NCBI GenBank assembly: GCA_018398805.1
Contig: JAGFBZ010001170.1
Coordinates: forward strand, 1,885,001-1,949,000
Direction: 5' to 3'
From: Hirundichthys speculiger
Taxonomy: Eukaryota > Chordata > Actinopteri > Beloniformes > Exocoetidae
DNA length: 64,000 bases
Under the pieces are notes generated by a model. That model saw only the letters and a program-made list of their open reading frames with translations. It ran no database searches and was not told the origin of the DNA. Shown here piece by piece: positions 1 through 9,157 of the stretch. Numbering within the stretch: the first letter of the stretch is position 1; each line of letters opens with the position of its first letter. Both the position numbers and the translations under genes were made by a program.

Positions 1-1068
1 GTATATGTTTCCATTAGGCCAGCTAATACACAGCTGTAATGTATCCTACCACAACTATGCAGATGACACTCAGATCTATGTGTCATTGACAGAAGGAGGA
101 CATGGGCCTGTAGATTCATTGTGTCATTGCATCGAACAGATCAGTGTGTGGATGCAAAACAACTTTCTCCAGCTAAACTCAGACAAAACTGAAATCAATT
201 GTTTCAGTGTTTCAAGTGTTATCAGTCACCTTGAGACTCTCTCTCTAGAACCTAAAAATCATGTCAGAAATTTAGGGGTAATACTGGATTCAGACTTGAA
301 CTTTAACAGCCACATTAAAGCAATAACATCAGCAGCTTTTTACCATCTAAAAACATTGCCAGAATCAAAGGAATAGTGTCAGATTTCACCAGATTTAGAA
401 AGACTAATCCATGTATTCACCTCCACCAGGTTAGACTACGGCAATGGCCTGCTCACTGGGCTCTCTAAACAAGGCGTAAGACAGCTGTAGTACATCCAGA
501 ATGCTGCTGCATGAGTCCTGACTGGAACCAGGAGATAGGACCATATTAGTCCAGTCCTGAGGCCTCTGCACTGGCTTCCTGTCACTCAGAGAATAGACTT
601 TAAAACAGCTCTATTTGTGTACAAGTCTCTTCATGGTCTAGCCCCAAAGTACATCTCTGACATAATAGAGTCATATGAACTAATCCAGACTCTGAGAGCC
701 TCAGGTAGTGGTCTCCTGCTGGTGTCCCAGAGTCAGGACTAAACAAGGTGAAGCTGCATTTTAGTTTTATGTTCCTAAAATCTGGAACAGTCTTCCAGAA
801 GATGTGAGACAAGCCTCAAGTCTGACAATGTTCAAATCTAGGCTGAAAACAGTTCTGTTTAGATGTACATAAGGATTTTATCTGCACTCATTTTTAATCT
901 TTTATTCTTTTTTAATTCATTTTTAATTGAATTTAGCAATGATTATTTTTTATGCTCTTATGATTTATGGAATGACTATTTGCCTTCTTGTGGTTGTATG
1001 CATCTGTAAAGCACTTTGAATAGCCTTGTGTACAAATGTGCTCTAGCAAATAAACTTGCCTTGCCTTG
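1..1068 (+). mobile_element. L2-type (CR1-clade-like) LINE, 3' part of reverse transcriptase ORF plus 3' UTR
   Basis: The remnant is cut by the left window edge. The open frame at 5-376 carries the reverse-transcriptase catalytic motif YADD (codons 56-67) followed by DTQIYVSL, and then a thumb region with an LNSDKTE-like motif and a VRNLGVILDSDL motif typical of fish L2/Maui-like LINEs. After the stop at 374 the similarity continues in broken frames: a RLDYGNGLL motif near 430, a LHWLPVTQRIDFK motif near 570, and a SLHGLAPKYI motif near 630. The element is therefore a decayed pseudogene copy. The 3' end is AATAAA followed by a short TTGCC-type tail at about 1056-1066. It lies in the last intron of the P450 gene, about 100 bp before the acceptor. 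Clade assignment is from motif memory, not from a search. Confidence 0.85.
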
Positions 1069-1168
1069 AGTATAACACAAAATACAATCATAAAAACACA
1101 AATTTAATTCATGGTGATTTTAAAATCCTGTTCATGTCAACCTGTATGTGTTTGTGTACACTCTTCAG

Positions 1169-1344
1169 GGAAGCGTGTGTGCCTCGGAGAAAGCCTCGCC
1201 AAGATGGAACTGTTCTTGTTTTTGGTGGGCTTACTGCAAAAGTTCTCCTTCTCTGTTCCTGAAGGAGTCCAGCTGAGTACAGAGGGAATTACAGGAACTA
1301 CGCGCGTACCTTATCCCTTCAAGGTTTATGCTAAGGCTCGTTGA
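1169..1344 (+). CDS. Cytochrome P450, CYP2 family, last exon (partial gene)
   Basis: This is the terminal coding exon of a microsomal P450 monooxygenase. It starts after a TTCAG acceptor with two bases completing a glycine codon, so the intron is phase 1, as at the last intron of CYP2 genes. It encodes [18 protein letters not shown], where the cysteine (codon 1180-1182) is the thiolate ligand of the haem in the FxxGxRxCxG signature. The rest forms helix L and the C-terminal beta region, ending [13 protein letters not shown] before TGA. The first part of the signature and the other exons lie left of the window. The protein family is certain; the subfamily (2X, 2AD and others are possible) I cannot settle. 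A decayed LINE occupies the intron just upstream. The likely poly(A) signal is at 1916-1921. Confidence 0.9.
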
Positions 1345-2318
1345 GTCATGCATGATCTCACTTACAAAGCTAGTTTCCACTCAACCAATGGTTTTGTCTT
1401 TGGACCAAATACAAAGATTTAATTACCTTTGAGTCTTGGTTTTTTACTTCTCTTTAAGCTTTATTTTAGTCTCTAATTCTAGTATGAATGGTATCACTCC
1501 TGACAAATTGTATAAGGGTTTTATTAACATACAATATGTAAATGTACAGTTAAGATGTACAATTTATGTCATTGTTAGGATTTATAAATAGCTTAAGGGT
1601 TTTTAGTTCACACTGCTGGCTGTGTCTCCATTTTGTTACCTAAGTTTCCTGCTGTCCAAGGTTTTATGATCGGGACCTCTTGACCTCAAAAAGTTTGTGA
1701 AGCAAGACCATCTTTTTGTGGCTATAAACATTGGAGGAATCCGACATTTGTTGTGCACTTTCTTTATGTTTCTGTGATGTTAAGAGAGTGTACCATCGGC
1801 CAATAATATTCTGCATGGCATATTAAACTTTGTATTAATCTTTGTTTTTGGTCTCTTCTTGACACCACATAAAAGAACATGAGTATTTTTCACCATGTAT
1901 AAAGAAACTGTGGATAATAAACTGAGGTCTAGTCATTTAAACTCATTTGTAAACAAGTGACTTGCATCATGAATCTTGTTCATGATTTATTGCCAAGAAA
2001 CACTGTTACAACAAAGAAATGATCTAACAAACACAAAATTTCTTAATTCTTGTGCTTAGTTTAGAAAACAGGAATGACAGTTTTGTGTCAGTGTTATTCT
2101 CATTCTTTGCAAGTTCTATATTCACAAAAACATGTCAAAGCAAAAAGCACATTTAAAAAAAACCTACGTACTTGACGTATGTCTGAAAAAGAGATTTGTG
2201 TTGCAATGCCATCCATGGATATGCCGGATGCACAGGTTAACTGAAACTTAAACACCTACATAAGCAGTAGTTCATATTGTTTATATAAATACAAACCATA
2301 TAATTTAACTTTGGAGAT
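1345..2318 (+). other. P450 3' UTR and A/T-rich intergenic DNA
   Basis: The stretch after the P450 stop holds the 3' UTR, with an AATAAA at 1916-1921 as the best poly(A) signal. The remaining sequence is A/T-rich. I see no further gene or recognisable repeat before the SINE. Confidence 0.55.
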
Positions 2319-2328
2319 TAATAAAGTG

Positions 2329-2695
2329 AGTGGGCAGCACGGTAGCTTGGTGGTCAGTTACCTCACAGCAAGAAGGTTCCTGATTTGGAACCTCAGCAGT
2401 AGGCCTTTCTGTGTGGAGTTTGCTTGTTCTCACCGTGCTGGCGTGGGTTTCCCTCCGGGTACTCTGGCTTCCTCCCACAGTCCATAGACATGCATGTTAG
2501 GTTAACTGATGGTTCTAAATTGCCCGTAGAAGTGATTGTGAGTGTGCACGGTTGTTTGTCTACATGTGGCCCTGCAATGGACTGGCAACCTGTCCACGGT
2601 GGACCCCTGCCTTTCACCCAAAGAGAGTGGGGATAGGCTCCAGCAGATCCCTGTGACCCTGCATAGCATTAAGCGGGCATAGATAATGGATGGAA
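2329..2695 (+). mobile_element. tRNA-headed SINE-like element, near full length, with 10-bp target duplication
   Basis: The head resembles a tRNA promoter, with an A-box-like TAGCTTGGTGGTCAG and a diverged B-box-like segment near 2380. It is followed by the body common in teleost genomes (GTGTGGAGTTTGC, then a CTTCCTCCCACAGTCCA block) and a tail ending in GATAATGGATGG. The 10-mer TAATAAAGTG flanks it exactly at 2319-2328 and 2696-2705, which indicates insertion by target-primed reverse transcription. Three 5'-truncated, minus-oriented copies of the same family lie at 25878, 34141 and 50964. I do not assign a database family name. Confidence 0.75.
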
Positions 2696-2705
2696 TAATA
2701 AAGTG

Positions 2706-3554
2706 TTATTGAATACACCTTAGTTAACAGCAATGAAGATAACATTTTTTAAAATGTTAAATATGGTGCTTGTGCACATAATACACTCCTATTCTTTACC
2801 TTTATTTGCTCTTTTGTGTGTGTGTTTTATGTCCATATTTATGTATTTGTTCAAATTATACTAAAAGTAATTTTAAAAAATGTAATAATAATAAAAAGTA
2901 ATTTGTTAGATATGTGGTATAAGCGCATTTTTGATTAAACATCCAAATCAAATAATTTGATTTATTCTGGAATGTATTCAATAAATAGTTGAAATCACGT
3001 CTTTACAATTGAATCGTCCATATTAAAATGTCTCCCTCTTCTGGACACAGCAGGTAACACATCATCATTACCCACAATTCCACTGCCTCAAATCCAGGAA
3101 GTGGACTGGCTGCAGAGTTTTCTGTTCATTTTAGATACAGTTATAGATTTGATAGCACTAACCGAGGAGTAAACATATACGTTTAAGAATATGTTTATCA
3201 ATAAAATAAAATTCAAAAAAGTTTAATTTGAATCTCTCTTGAGCACAGCGTGACATAGGTTAGGTGTCCACTGAAGAGATAAAAAAGGACTAGGACTGGA
3301 AAAATCCGCTAAGACTTTAGGAAAACTAAATAAAGCTGTTTTGACGGGTAAACAACGTTTACTAATGTGCTTATAAGTTGTATTTAATTTCCTGTCCGTC
3401 AGTTGTTAACCGCTGAAGTGAGGAAACGTCTTGGGAGGGAACCATCTTGTCAGTATTTACTCTTTGCTCGGACTTTAACCGTAGATGTGTTTTCAGTCCG
3501 CTTTTCCTGCACAGCTAATAGTCTCAAAGCGCACTCAGCCTCTCAGCAAGAGTC
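2706..3554 (+). promoter_or_regulatory. Upstream region and probable promoter of the c11orf54 gene
   Basis: This is the gap before the c11orf54 start codon. No TATA box is obvious. An ETS-type GGAAGTG lies at about 3098-3104, and a CATTACCCACAAT block lies at 3066-3078. The segment 3024-3172 resembles 8883-9033 upstream of akap10; see findings. The transcription start is not determinable here. The A/T-rich part at 2706-3000 shows nothing recognisable. Confidence 0.45.
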
Positions 3555-5660
3555 ATGGCAGACAGCAGCAAAGCCGAGAAATTTCAGCTGCACGCCCCGG
3601 GTTTAGAGGAGCTGCGTGGAGGTAAAGGACTTCAGCTATGACACAAAAATAAAGTGGCACAGATATGTGTGTGAGATGGAAATACACAGGAACATAAGTG
3701 CTTGTGGATTGCAGTATTACAGGCAGGACTGGAAACAAACTTTGCAGAAGTGCAAGTGAGTGTGGTGGAATGTCCAGATCTCACCAAGGATCCCTTCCAG
3801 TTTCCTGTCAAGGGTAATAGCACATCCAGTACAATCTATTGAATTTTCCTTTATATTTCTGTGGAATAATGTATGTCTAGTTGCATAACTGCACATCAAC
3901 CTTATTGTATTTCTCAAAAATCATGTCTGCGGACCTTCTTGCTTATAATTAGAATATCTTCTTTGTTGTTGTGCTGCAGGCCTTTGTGGAAATCCTCGCA
4001 TTACTGATGTTGGGGGTGTACCGTATCTGGTCCCTTTGGTTCAAAAGCACAAGGTGCTTCTTTTTTAAATTGTAAATGAAACCATTACATGGCAACACAC
4101 TGTATTGTCTAGTAGTGACAGTATTTATTGTGCTTTTCTTCCTTCTTTCAGGAGTACAACATGAACACAATATCAAAGGAGCTGGAGCTGCCAGGAGCTT
4201 TTATTCTGGGTGCAGCAGCTGCCCCCTCCAGAATTATTGGGATGAATGCTGAGGTCATTTACCAATACTGGAGCGATAAGCTCTCACCAAACTGCACTAT
4301 TTACATGTATACCACAGTATCTTGTGTATATAGTTGCTGGTGCCCTGAATAGGAGTAAGACACTAAAGCTAAAATTTAATTTTCATTCAATATTTAGTCA
4401 ACTCTTCTTTTTGTGTCTTGATGATGTCAGAGAAGAATGAAATCTGGTCATCATAAACTTAAAGTGCTTGAACGTTTTGTACTTAAAAAGTTGATAGAAT
4501 TAACACTGTGGTCCACAGCTGATGCCTCTGGTTCTCACTGAGGTGGAAGGAAGGTCTGCAGTGAACAGCAGCTTCTTCGCCTCCATCAATCCAGACGATG
4601 GGAAATGCCTGCAAGAAAAATACAGCGACAAATTCTCGGACTGCAACTTCGGAATTCTGGGCAACCTGTATGCTTGTGAAGGGAAAACTGGAAAGGTTAT
4701 AAGTCTTCTGTTCAGACTACATGTCCAGCTTATAAAATTAATCATGTAATGTACATTGGTGTCCCTTTAAATGTGCTTAGTCATTCCTGATTGGACTTAC
4801 AGAACATAATGAACACATCTAGTTACATATGAACTTAGAAACAATTACCTTGACCCCCTTAACAAAGTTATTTTCTTTGAACTTTAACCCCATCACATGT
4901 GGGGTCCCAACAGTTGAAAGAATAAACATTAACACTGGCTCGGTGGCTGAACAAGCTGAGTTGGCCACTTTTTTTTTTTTTTTCTTTGCGGATTTCTGCA
5001 GGTCATTGAGGTACGGGCCAAGAAAAGAACAGGAAGCCACAGTCTGGTGACAGCCTTGAGGACGACTCTTGAAGCTCACTATCCTGATAAAAGCCTAGCT
5101 CTGGGAGGGACGTTCATCATCCAGAAAGGGAAGGCTAAAATCCACATCATGGTACTGCTATTGGATTTGGCACCAAACACATTCTTATTAACAACTGACA
5201 TTTACATGCACTGATTTATGTTCTTTGGATCATCAAAAGCCCAGAGAGTTCTCGGCCTGTCCCCTCAATACCAATGATGATGTGAACAACTGGCTCAAGC
5301 ACTTTGAGGTCAGCGCTCCTCTCATCTGCCAGTCAGTGCTGGTTTCCAGAGACCCTGTAAGTAAAGAAAACACACCCCATCCCGATCAGGTGCATGAACA
5401 TACGTCTGAGGTTTATCATGTGCTACAGTAATTTTGCAAAGCAGACTGCTTCTCATGTTCATCTGGTTGTCGTTGTGTGTGTCCAGGGCTTGGACCTGCG
5501 TGTGGAGCACACCCACTGCTTCAGCCACCACGGAGAAGGTGGCCACTACTACATCGACACTACCCCTGACAGTGTGGAGTACCTGGGATACTTCCTGCCT
5601 GCAGAGTTCATCTATCGCATTGACAGACCTAAAGAGACGCACACAGTTGGACGAGACTGA
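3555..5660 (+). CDS. c11orf54: Ester hydrolase C11orf54 homolog (DUF1907 family), complete 8-exon gene
   Basis: Coding exons are 3555-3621, 3715-3813, 3980-4053, 4152-4253, 4519-4695, 5002-5151, 5240-5356 and 5487-5660. They total 960 nt, keep frame, all have GT-AG borders, and predict 319 aa (human about 315). Family-defining stretches run through the whole protein: SVVECPDLTKDPF in exon 2, GGVPYLVPLV in exon 3, LPGAFILGAAAAP in exon 4, GGTFIIQKGKAKIHIM in exon 6, and FLPAEFIYRIDRPKETH in exon 8. The human protein (PTD012) is a zinc-binding ester hydrolase whose metal is held by three histidines. The matching residues here are H270, H272 and H282 in EHTHCFSHHGEGGH, so the site looks intact. 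The start follows family length and the GTCATGG context. The acceptor of exon 7 (CATCAAAAG) has a poor pyrimidine tract. The likely poly(A) signal is AATAAA at 5989-5994. The physiological substrate is unknown. Confidence 0.95.
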
Positions 5661-6302
5661 CACACATAAGAAATCATGTCATCAGTGTAGCATCTGCTGA
5701 TTTAATATGAAGTCACACTGACATTATGCGAATTATAATAGTTTGAATCGTTTCAAATCAGGTCTTGCATCTCACCTGTCCCTTGGATACAAAATAGCAT
5801 TTTCAAAAAAATGTTTCTTCTGAGGAAATGTATCGCCCAAAAATGTATGATTCTGGCATTTGAGTTGTGTTTATGAATGACACGTGTTGTTTTGGTGCAA
5901 AAATAGAAATACAAATCTGCTTTTGTTTGTGTGCTGTTGCCCAAATTTTTAATCTTTGTGGCACTGAAAACTGGTGGCAAGCATTAATAATAAAGGAAAA
6001 AATGAACACTGTATTGCAGGATGATCAAATATGAATGAAATATGAATACAGTAGTTATGAAACCTTTTGGATCTGCAATCCTGGAGTGATCAATTCCCCA
6101 ATATCAGCTATGAGAGCAGCCTGCCTGTACAATGATAACCATAACCAATAATCATGAAATCTTACCAACAGTTTAGTGTATGCAACGTCACTGCACCGCT
6201 ACTGTGAGGGATGGCCTTTCAAAAGTTGTTTAATCATACAAAATCAATAACCAATAAGCACCTGCATGCCCACATATGTACACACACAGACACACATATG
6301 TG
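5661..6302 (+). other. c11orf54 3' UTR and short intergenic spacer
   Basis: The 3' UTR probably ends just after AATAAA at 5989-5994. The remaining 300 bases up to the Tc1 element contain a CA-rich patch at about 6260-6300 and nothing else recognisable. Confidence 0.5.
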
Positions 6303-6997
6303 CAGTTGCGACCACAAGTTTACGTGCACTATCAAAGGAGACATAATCCTCTTTTTCCCTCACTGTCTGACATTAAATCGGACTAAACCTTTCCTGTTTT
6401 AGGTCATTTAGGATTGCCAAAATGATTTATATTTGAGTCTTGGAAGTTTACATACACTAAGATAACTGCCTTTAAACAATTTGAGAAAGCCCAGGGGATG
6501 ATGTCATGGCTTTGGAAGCTTCTGATAGGTCAGCTGCAAACATTTGACTTAATTGGAGCCACACCTGTGGATATATTTTAAGGCACACACCACACACACT
6601 GCTTTCTTGTGTGCCCTAATGGGAAAATCAAAAGAAATCAGCTAAGATATCAGGAAGAGAACTGGGGTCCTCCACAAGTCTGGTTCATCCTTGGGTAGAA
6701 TTTCCAGATCCCTGAAGGTGCCACGTTCATCTGTTCAAATAATTTTACACAAGTATAAACACCACGGGGAAGTCCGGCCATCACACCACTCAGTAAGGAG
6801 ATGGGATCTCTGTTTTAGAGCTGAATGTGCTTTGGTGGAATGGAAAGTGTGTGAATTAGAACAAAAGCAGAACACCTTGTGTAGATGCTGGATGAAGCTG
6901 GTATGAGAGTGTCATTACCCACAGTGAAACGAGTCCTGTACATGTCCTGTACAGAAACCTGACATGTCCTGTAGTCTCATTATATTTGGAGGAAAAG

Positions 6998-8055
6998 AAG
7001 AAGAAGAAGAACCTTTATTCCTCCTACAATGAGGAAATTGCATTACGTTGTTGCAACAGCAAAGTACAGAAGAGCAGCAGTGCAGTAAGAATGCCAAAAT
7101 TTAGAAAAGAAATTCTAAGGTAAATAAGAAATAAAAAATACAAAGACTAAACATGTTTATCTAAATATATAAAATGTACTTCAATAAGACTAAGTCAAAT
7201 AAATTCAACATAAGTGTGTACTATGGGTATTTACAGTATATGGACATCAATAAATATTTGGTAAAGTGACTACAGTATATTGCACTTGTGATGATTCGCA
7301 TTATAATACAGCATTGCAGCGGATGGATGATGGACATGTGGACAGTTCTAACAGTTTTCACTGTAGAGCCTGACAGCAGCAGGAAGGAGGGACCTGTGGA
7401 GTCTCTCATTCACACAGCGAGGGTGAATACGTCTCACTGAAGCTGCTCTCCAGAGCAGATAGGGCGTCCTGCAGGGGGTGTAACTAATGATGCAGCATAG
7501 ATGTCAGTTTAGCCAGGACCCTTTGGCCACCCACCTCCCGTACTGAATCCAGGGACAGCCTAGGACAGAGCTGAACTTCCTGATGACCTTAGTTCAGCTT
7601 TGACCTCTCTCTGTGATGTTGCTGCTCTAGCAGACCACACCGTACAGCAGGGGTGTAAAACTCCAGTCCTGGAGGGCGCCTGTCCTGCATATCTTAGATG
7701 TTTCTCTGCTTCAGCACACCTGATTCAAATGAATGGGTCGTTAACAGACCTGTGCAGACCTGGATGTCAAGCTGATGGTGATCCATTCATTTGAATCAGG
7801 TGTGCTGAAGCTGGAAAATATCTAAGATGTGAAGGACAGCAGCCCTCAAGGATTGGAGTTTGACACCACTGCCGAACAGGATGGCTGACGCCACCACAGA
7901 GTCATAGAAGGTCCTCAGAAGTGCCCCTTTCACTTCAAAAGACTATAACGTCTTCAGGAAGTAGAGCCTGTTCTGGCCCTTCCTGTACAGTGTGTCTGTG
8001 TTGTGAGTCCAGTCCAGTTTATTGTTCAGGTGAACACCAAGGTATGAAGAGTCCA
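6998..8055 (-). mobile_element. 5'-truncated non-LTR retrotransposon (LINE) nested in the Tc1 element
   Basis: On the minus strand the sequence starts with a reverse-transcriptase C-terminal segment, SYLGVHLNNKLDWTHNTDTL at about 8050-7990, followed by YRKGQNRLYFLKTL. It ends in a 3' UTR finishing CAATTTCCTCATTGTAGGAG, AATAAAGG and a TTC-repeat tail, seen as GAA repeats at about 6996-7010 on the plus strand. The Tc1 reading resumes on both sides (GGAGGAAAA on the left, GGTGAAGATTGCAAGCC on the right), so the LINE landed in the transposon. It is a different lineage from the LINE at 1-1068. A hAT MITE sits inside it. Confidence 0.8.
7648..7871. mobile_element. Palindromic hAT-type MITE nested in the LINE, 8-bp target duplication
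   Basis: The element begins CAGGGGTGTAAAACTCCAGT and ends with the imperfect complement ATTGGAGTTTGACACCACTG. The inner arms also pair: ATTCAAATGAATGG near 7725 against CCATTCATTTGAATCAGG near 7782. It is therefore close to one long foldback, with no coding sequence. The flanks CCGTACAG (7640-7647) and CCGAACAG (7872-7879) differ at one base, as expected of an old 8-bp hAT target duplication. Confidence 0.8.
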
Positions 8056-8879
8056 AAAAAGGTGAAGATTGCAAGCCTGAGAACCCAACTGTGAAGTACA
8101 GGGGTGGCTGCATCATGTTGTGGGGGTGTTTTTCTGCAGGAGGAACTGCTGCACTTCCCAAAACAGATGGCATCATGAGGAAAGAACATTATGTAGAAAT
8201 ATTGAAGCAACATCTCAAAACATCAGCCAGAAAGTTAAAGTTTGGGCAGACATGTGTCTTGCAAAAAGACAATGACCCTAAGCATACTGCCAAATTAGTT
8301 ACAAAGTGGCTTAAGGACAACAAAGTCAATGTTTTTGGAGAGGCCATCATAAAGCCCTGATCTCAGACCTATAGAACATTAATAGGCAGAGTTGAAGAGG
8401 CGTGTGCAAGCAAGGCAACCTAGAAACTTGACTGAGTTACACCAGTTCTGTCAGGAAGAATGGGCCAAAATTCCAGCAAAAAATATTTTGAGAAGCTTGT
8501 GGAAGGAAAACCAAAACATTTGATTCAAGTCATAGATAATGATACCAAATGTGAAGAAAATGTATGTAAACTTCTGACAGTAAAGAAAGTAATTATAAAT
8601 TCTCAAAAAAAATCTCTCTCATTATTCAGGCATAAAGTAAATACAAATAACTTTGATAATCCTCATTGACTAAAAACAGGAAAAGTTTAGTCTGATTTAA
8701 TGTCAGACTGAGAACAAAAACAAACTTGGCTTGTGTCTTTTTATATAGTGTATGTAAATGTCTGGAATTAATTATATATATAGTAGTCACTGTTGCATCT
8801 ATTTCTATCAAAATGAGAGGAATGAAAAGTTTAAGACATGTGGAAGTGGTTTAGATTTGATAAAATAATCAAATAAATC

Positions 8880-9157
8880 AGTTGGACAAATGTAGCCCTC
8901 TTCTGACTAGAGCAGGTAATACATCATTACCCACAATGCTGCTGTCGCACCGCCCGGAAGTGAGTCGTTTATTGACAGTATGGCCGCAGAGCTGGTTTGG
9001 ATTGGGATAAAATTCTGATTTGACAGCACAGACCGTGGGCTGCGAAAATAAGCAGTTTCTACTACAGGAGTGTGCGGAACAGATGTGTTTGAATGAAGGG
9101 ACCCGTGAAGCCACAGGACGGTGATAGTGAGCTGAGGAAACGTCCAGAAACGCCGTC
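8880..9157 (+). promoter_or_regulatory. akap10 upstream region with ETS-type site, probable promoter
   Basis: This TATA-less stretch before the akap10 start contains CCGGAAGTG (8953-8961, an ETS/GABPA-type core) and CATTACCCACAATGC (8923-8937, which resembles part of a ZNF143-type promoter motif). These assignments are by eye. The segment 8883-9033 can be aligned with 3024-3172 upstream of c11orf54. Confidence 0.5.

Larger units (their letters stand above)
6303..8776 (+). mobile_element. Tc1/mariner element with IR/DR ends, Sleeping-Beauty-like lineage, inactivated and interrupted
   Basis: The outer inverted ends pair as CACAAGTTTACGTGCACTAT (about 6313) against the complement of ATAGTGTATGTAAATGTCTG (about 8745). 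Inner direct repeats with the same GTTTACATACAC core occur at about 6447-6462 and 8561-8575, which gives the IR/DR layout of fish Tc1 elements. Transposase remnants are on the plus strand: the N terminus begins at 6619 but is stopped after eight codons, and a paired-type DNA-binding segment follows (SLKVPRSSVQIILHKYKHHG near 6703). The C-terminal half is at 8091-8530, with GGCIMLWGCFSAGGT and the catalytic D context DNDPKHT. The part with the first catalytic aspartate is missing, and the region of the final acidic residue is frameshifted. An insertion at about 6998-8055 splits it. The exact outer ends are approximate. Confidence 0.85.

Noticed and set aside
2329..2400. tRNA-like A and B boxes
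   Set aside because: They are part of a SINE head; no cloverleaf with an acceptor stem can be formed.
7271..7286. TATTGCACTTGT, similar to a miR-92-type seed region
   Set aside because: Only about 12 bases match, it lies in the 3' UTR of a decayed LINE, and I see no hairpin with a proper opposite arm.
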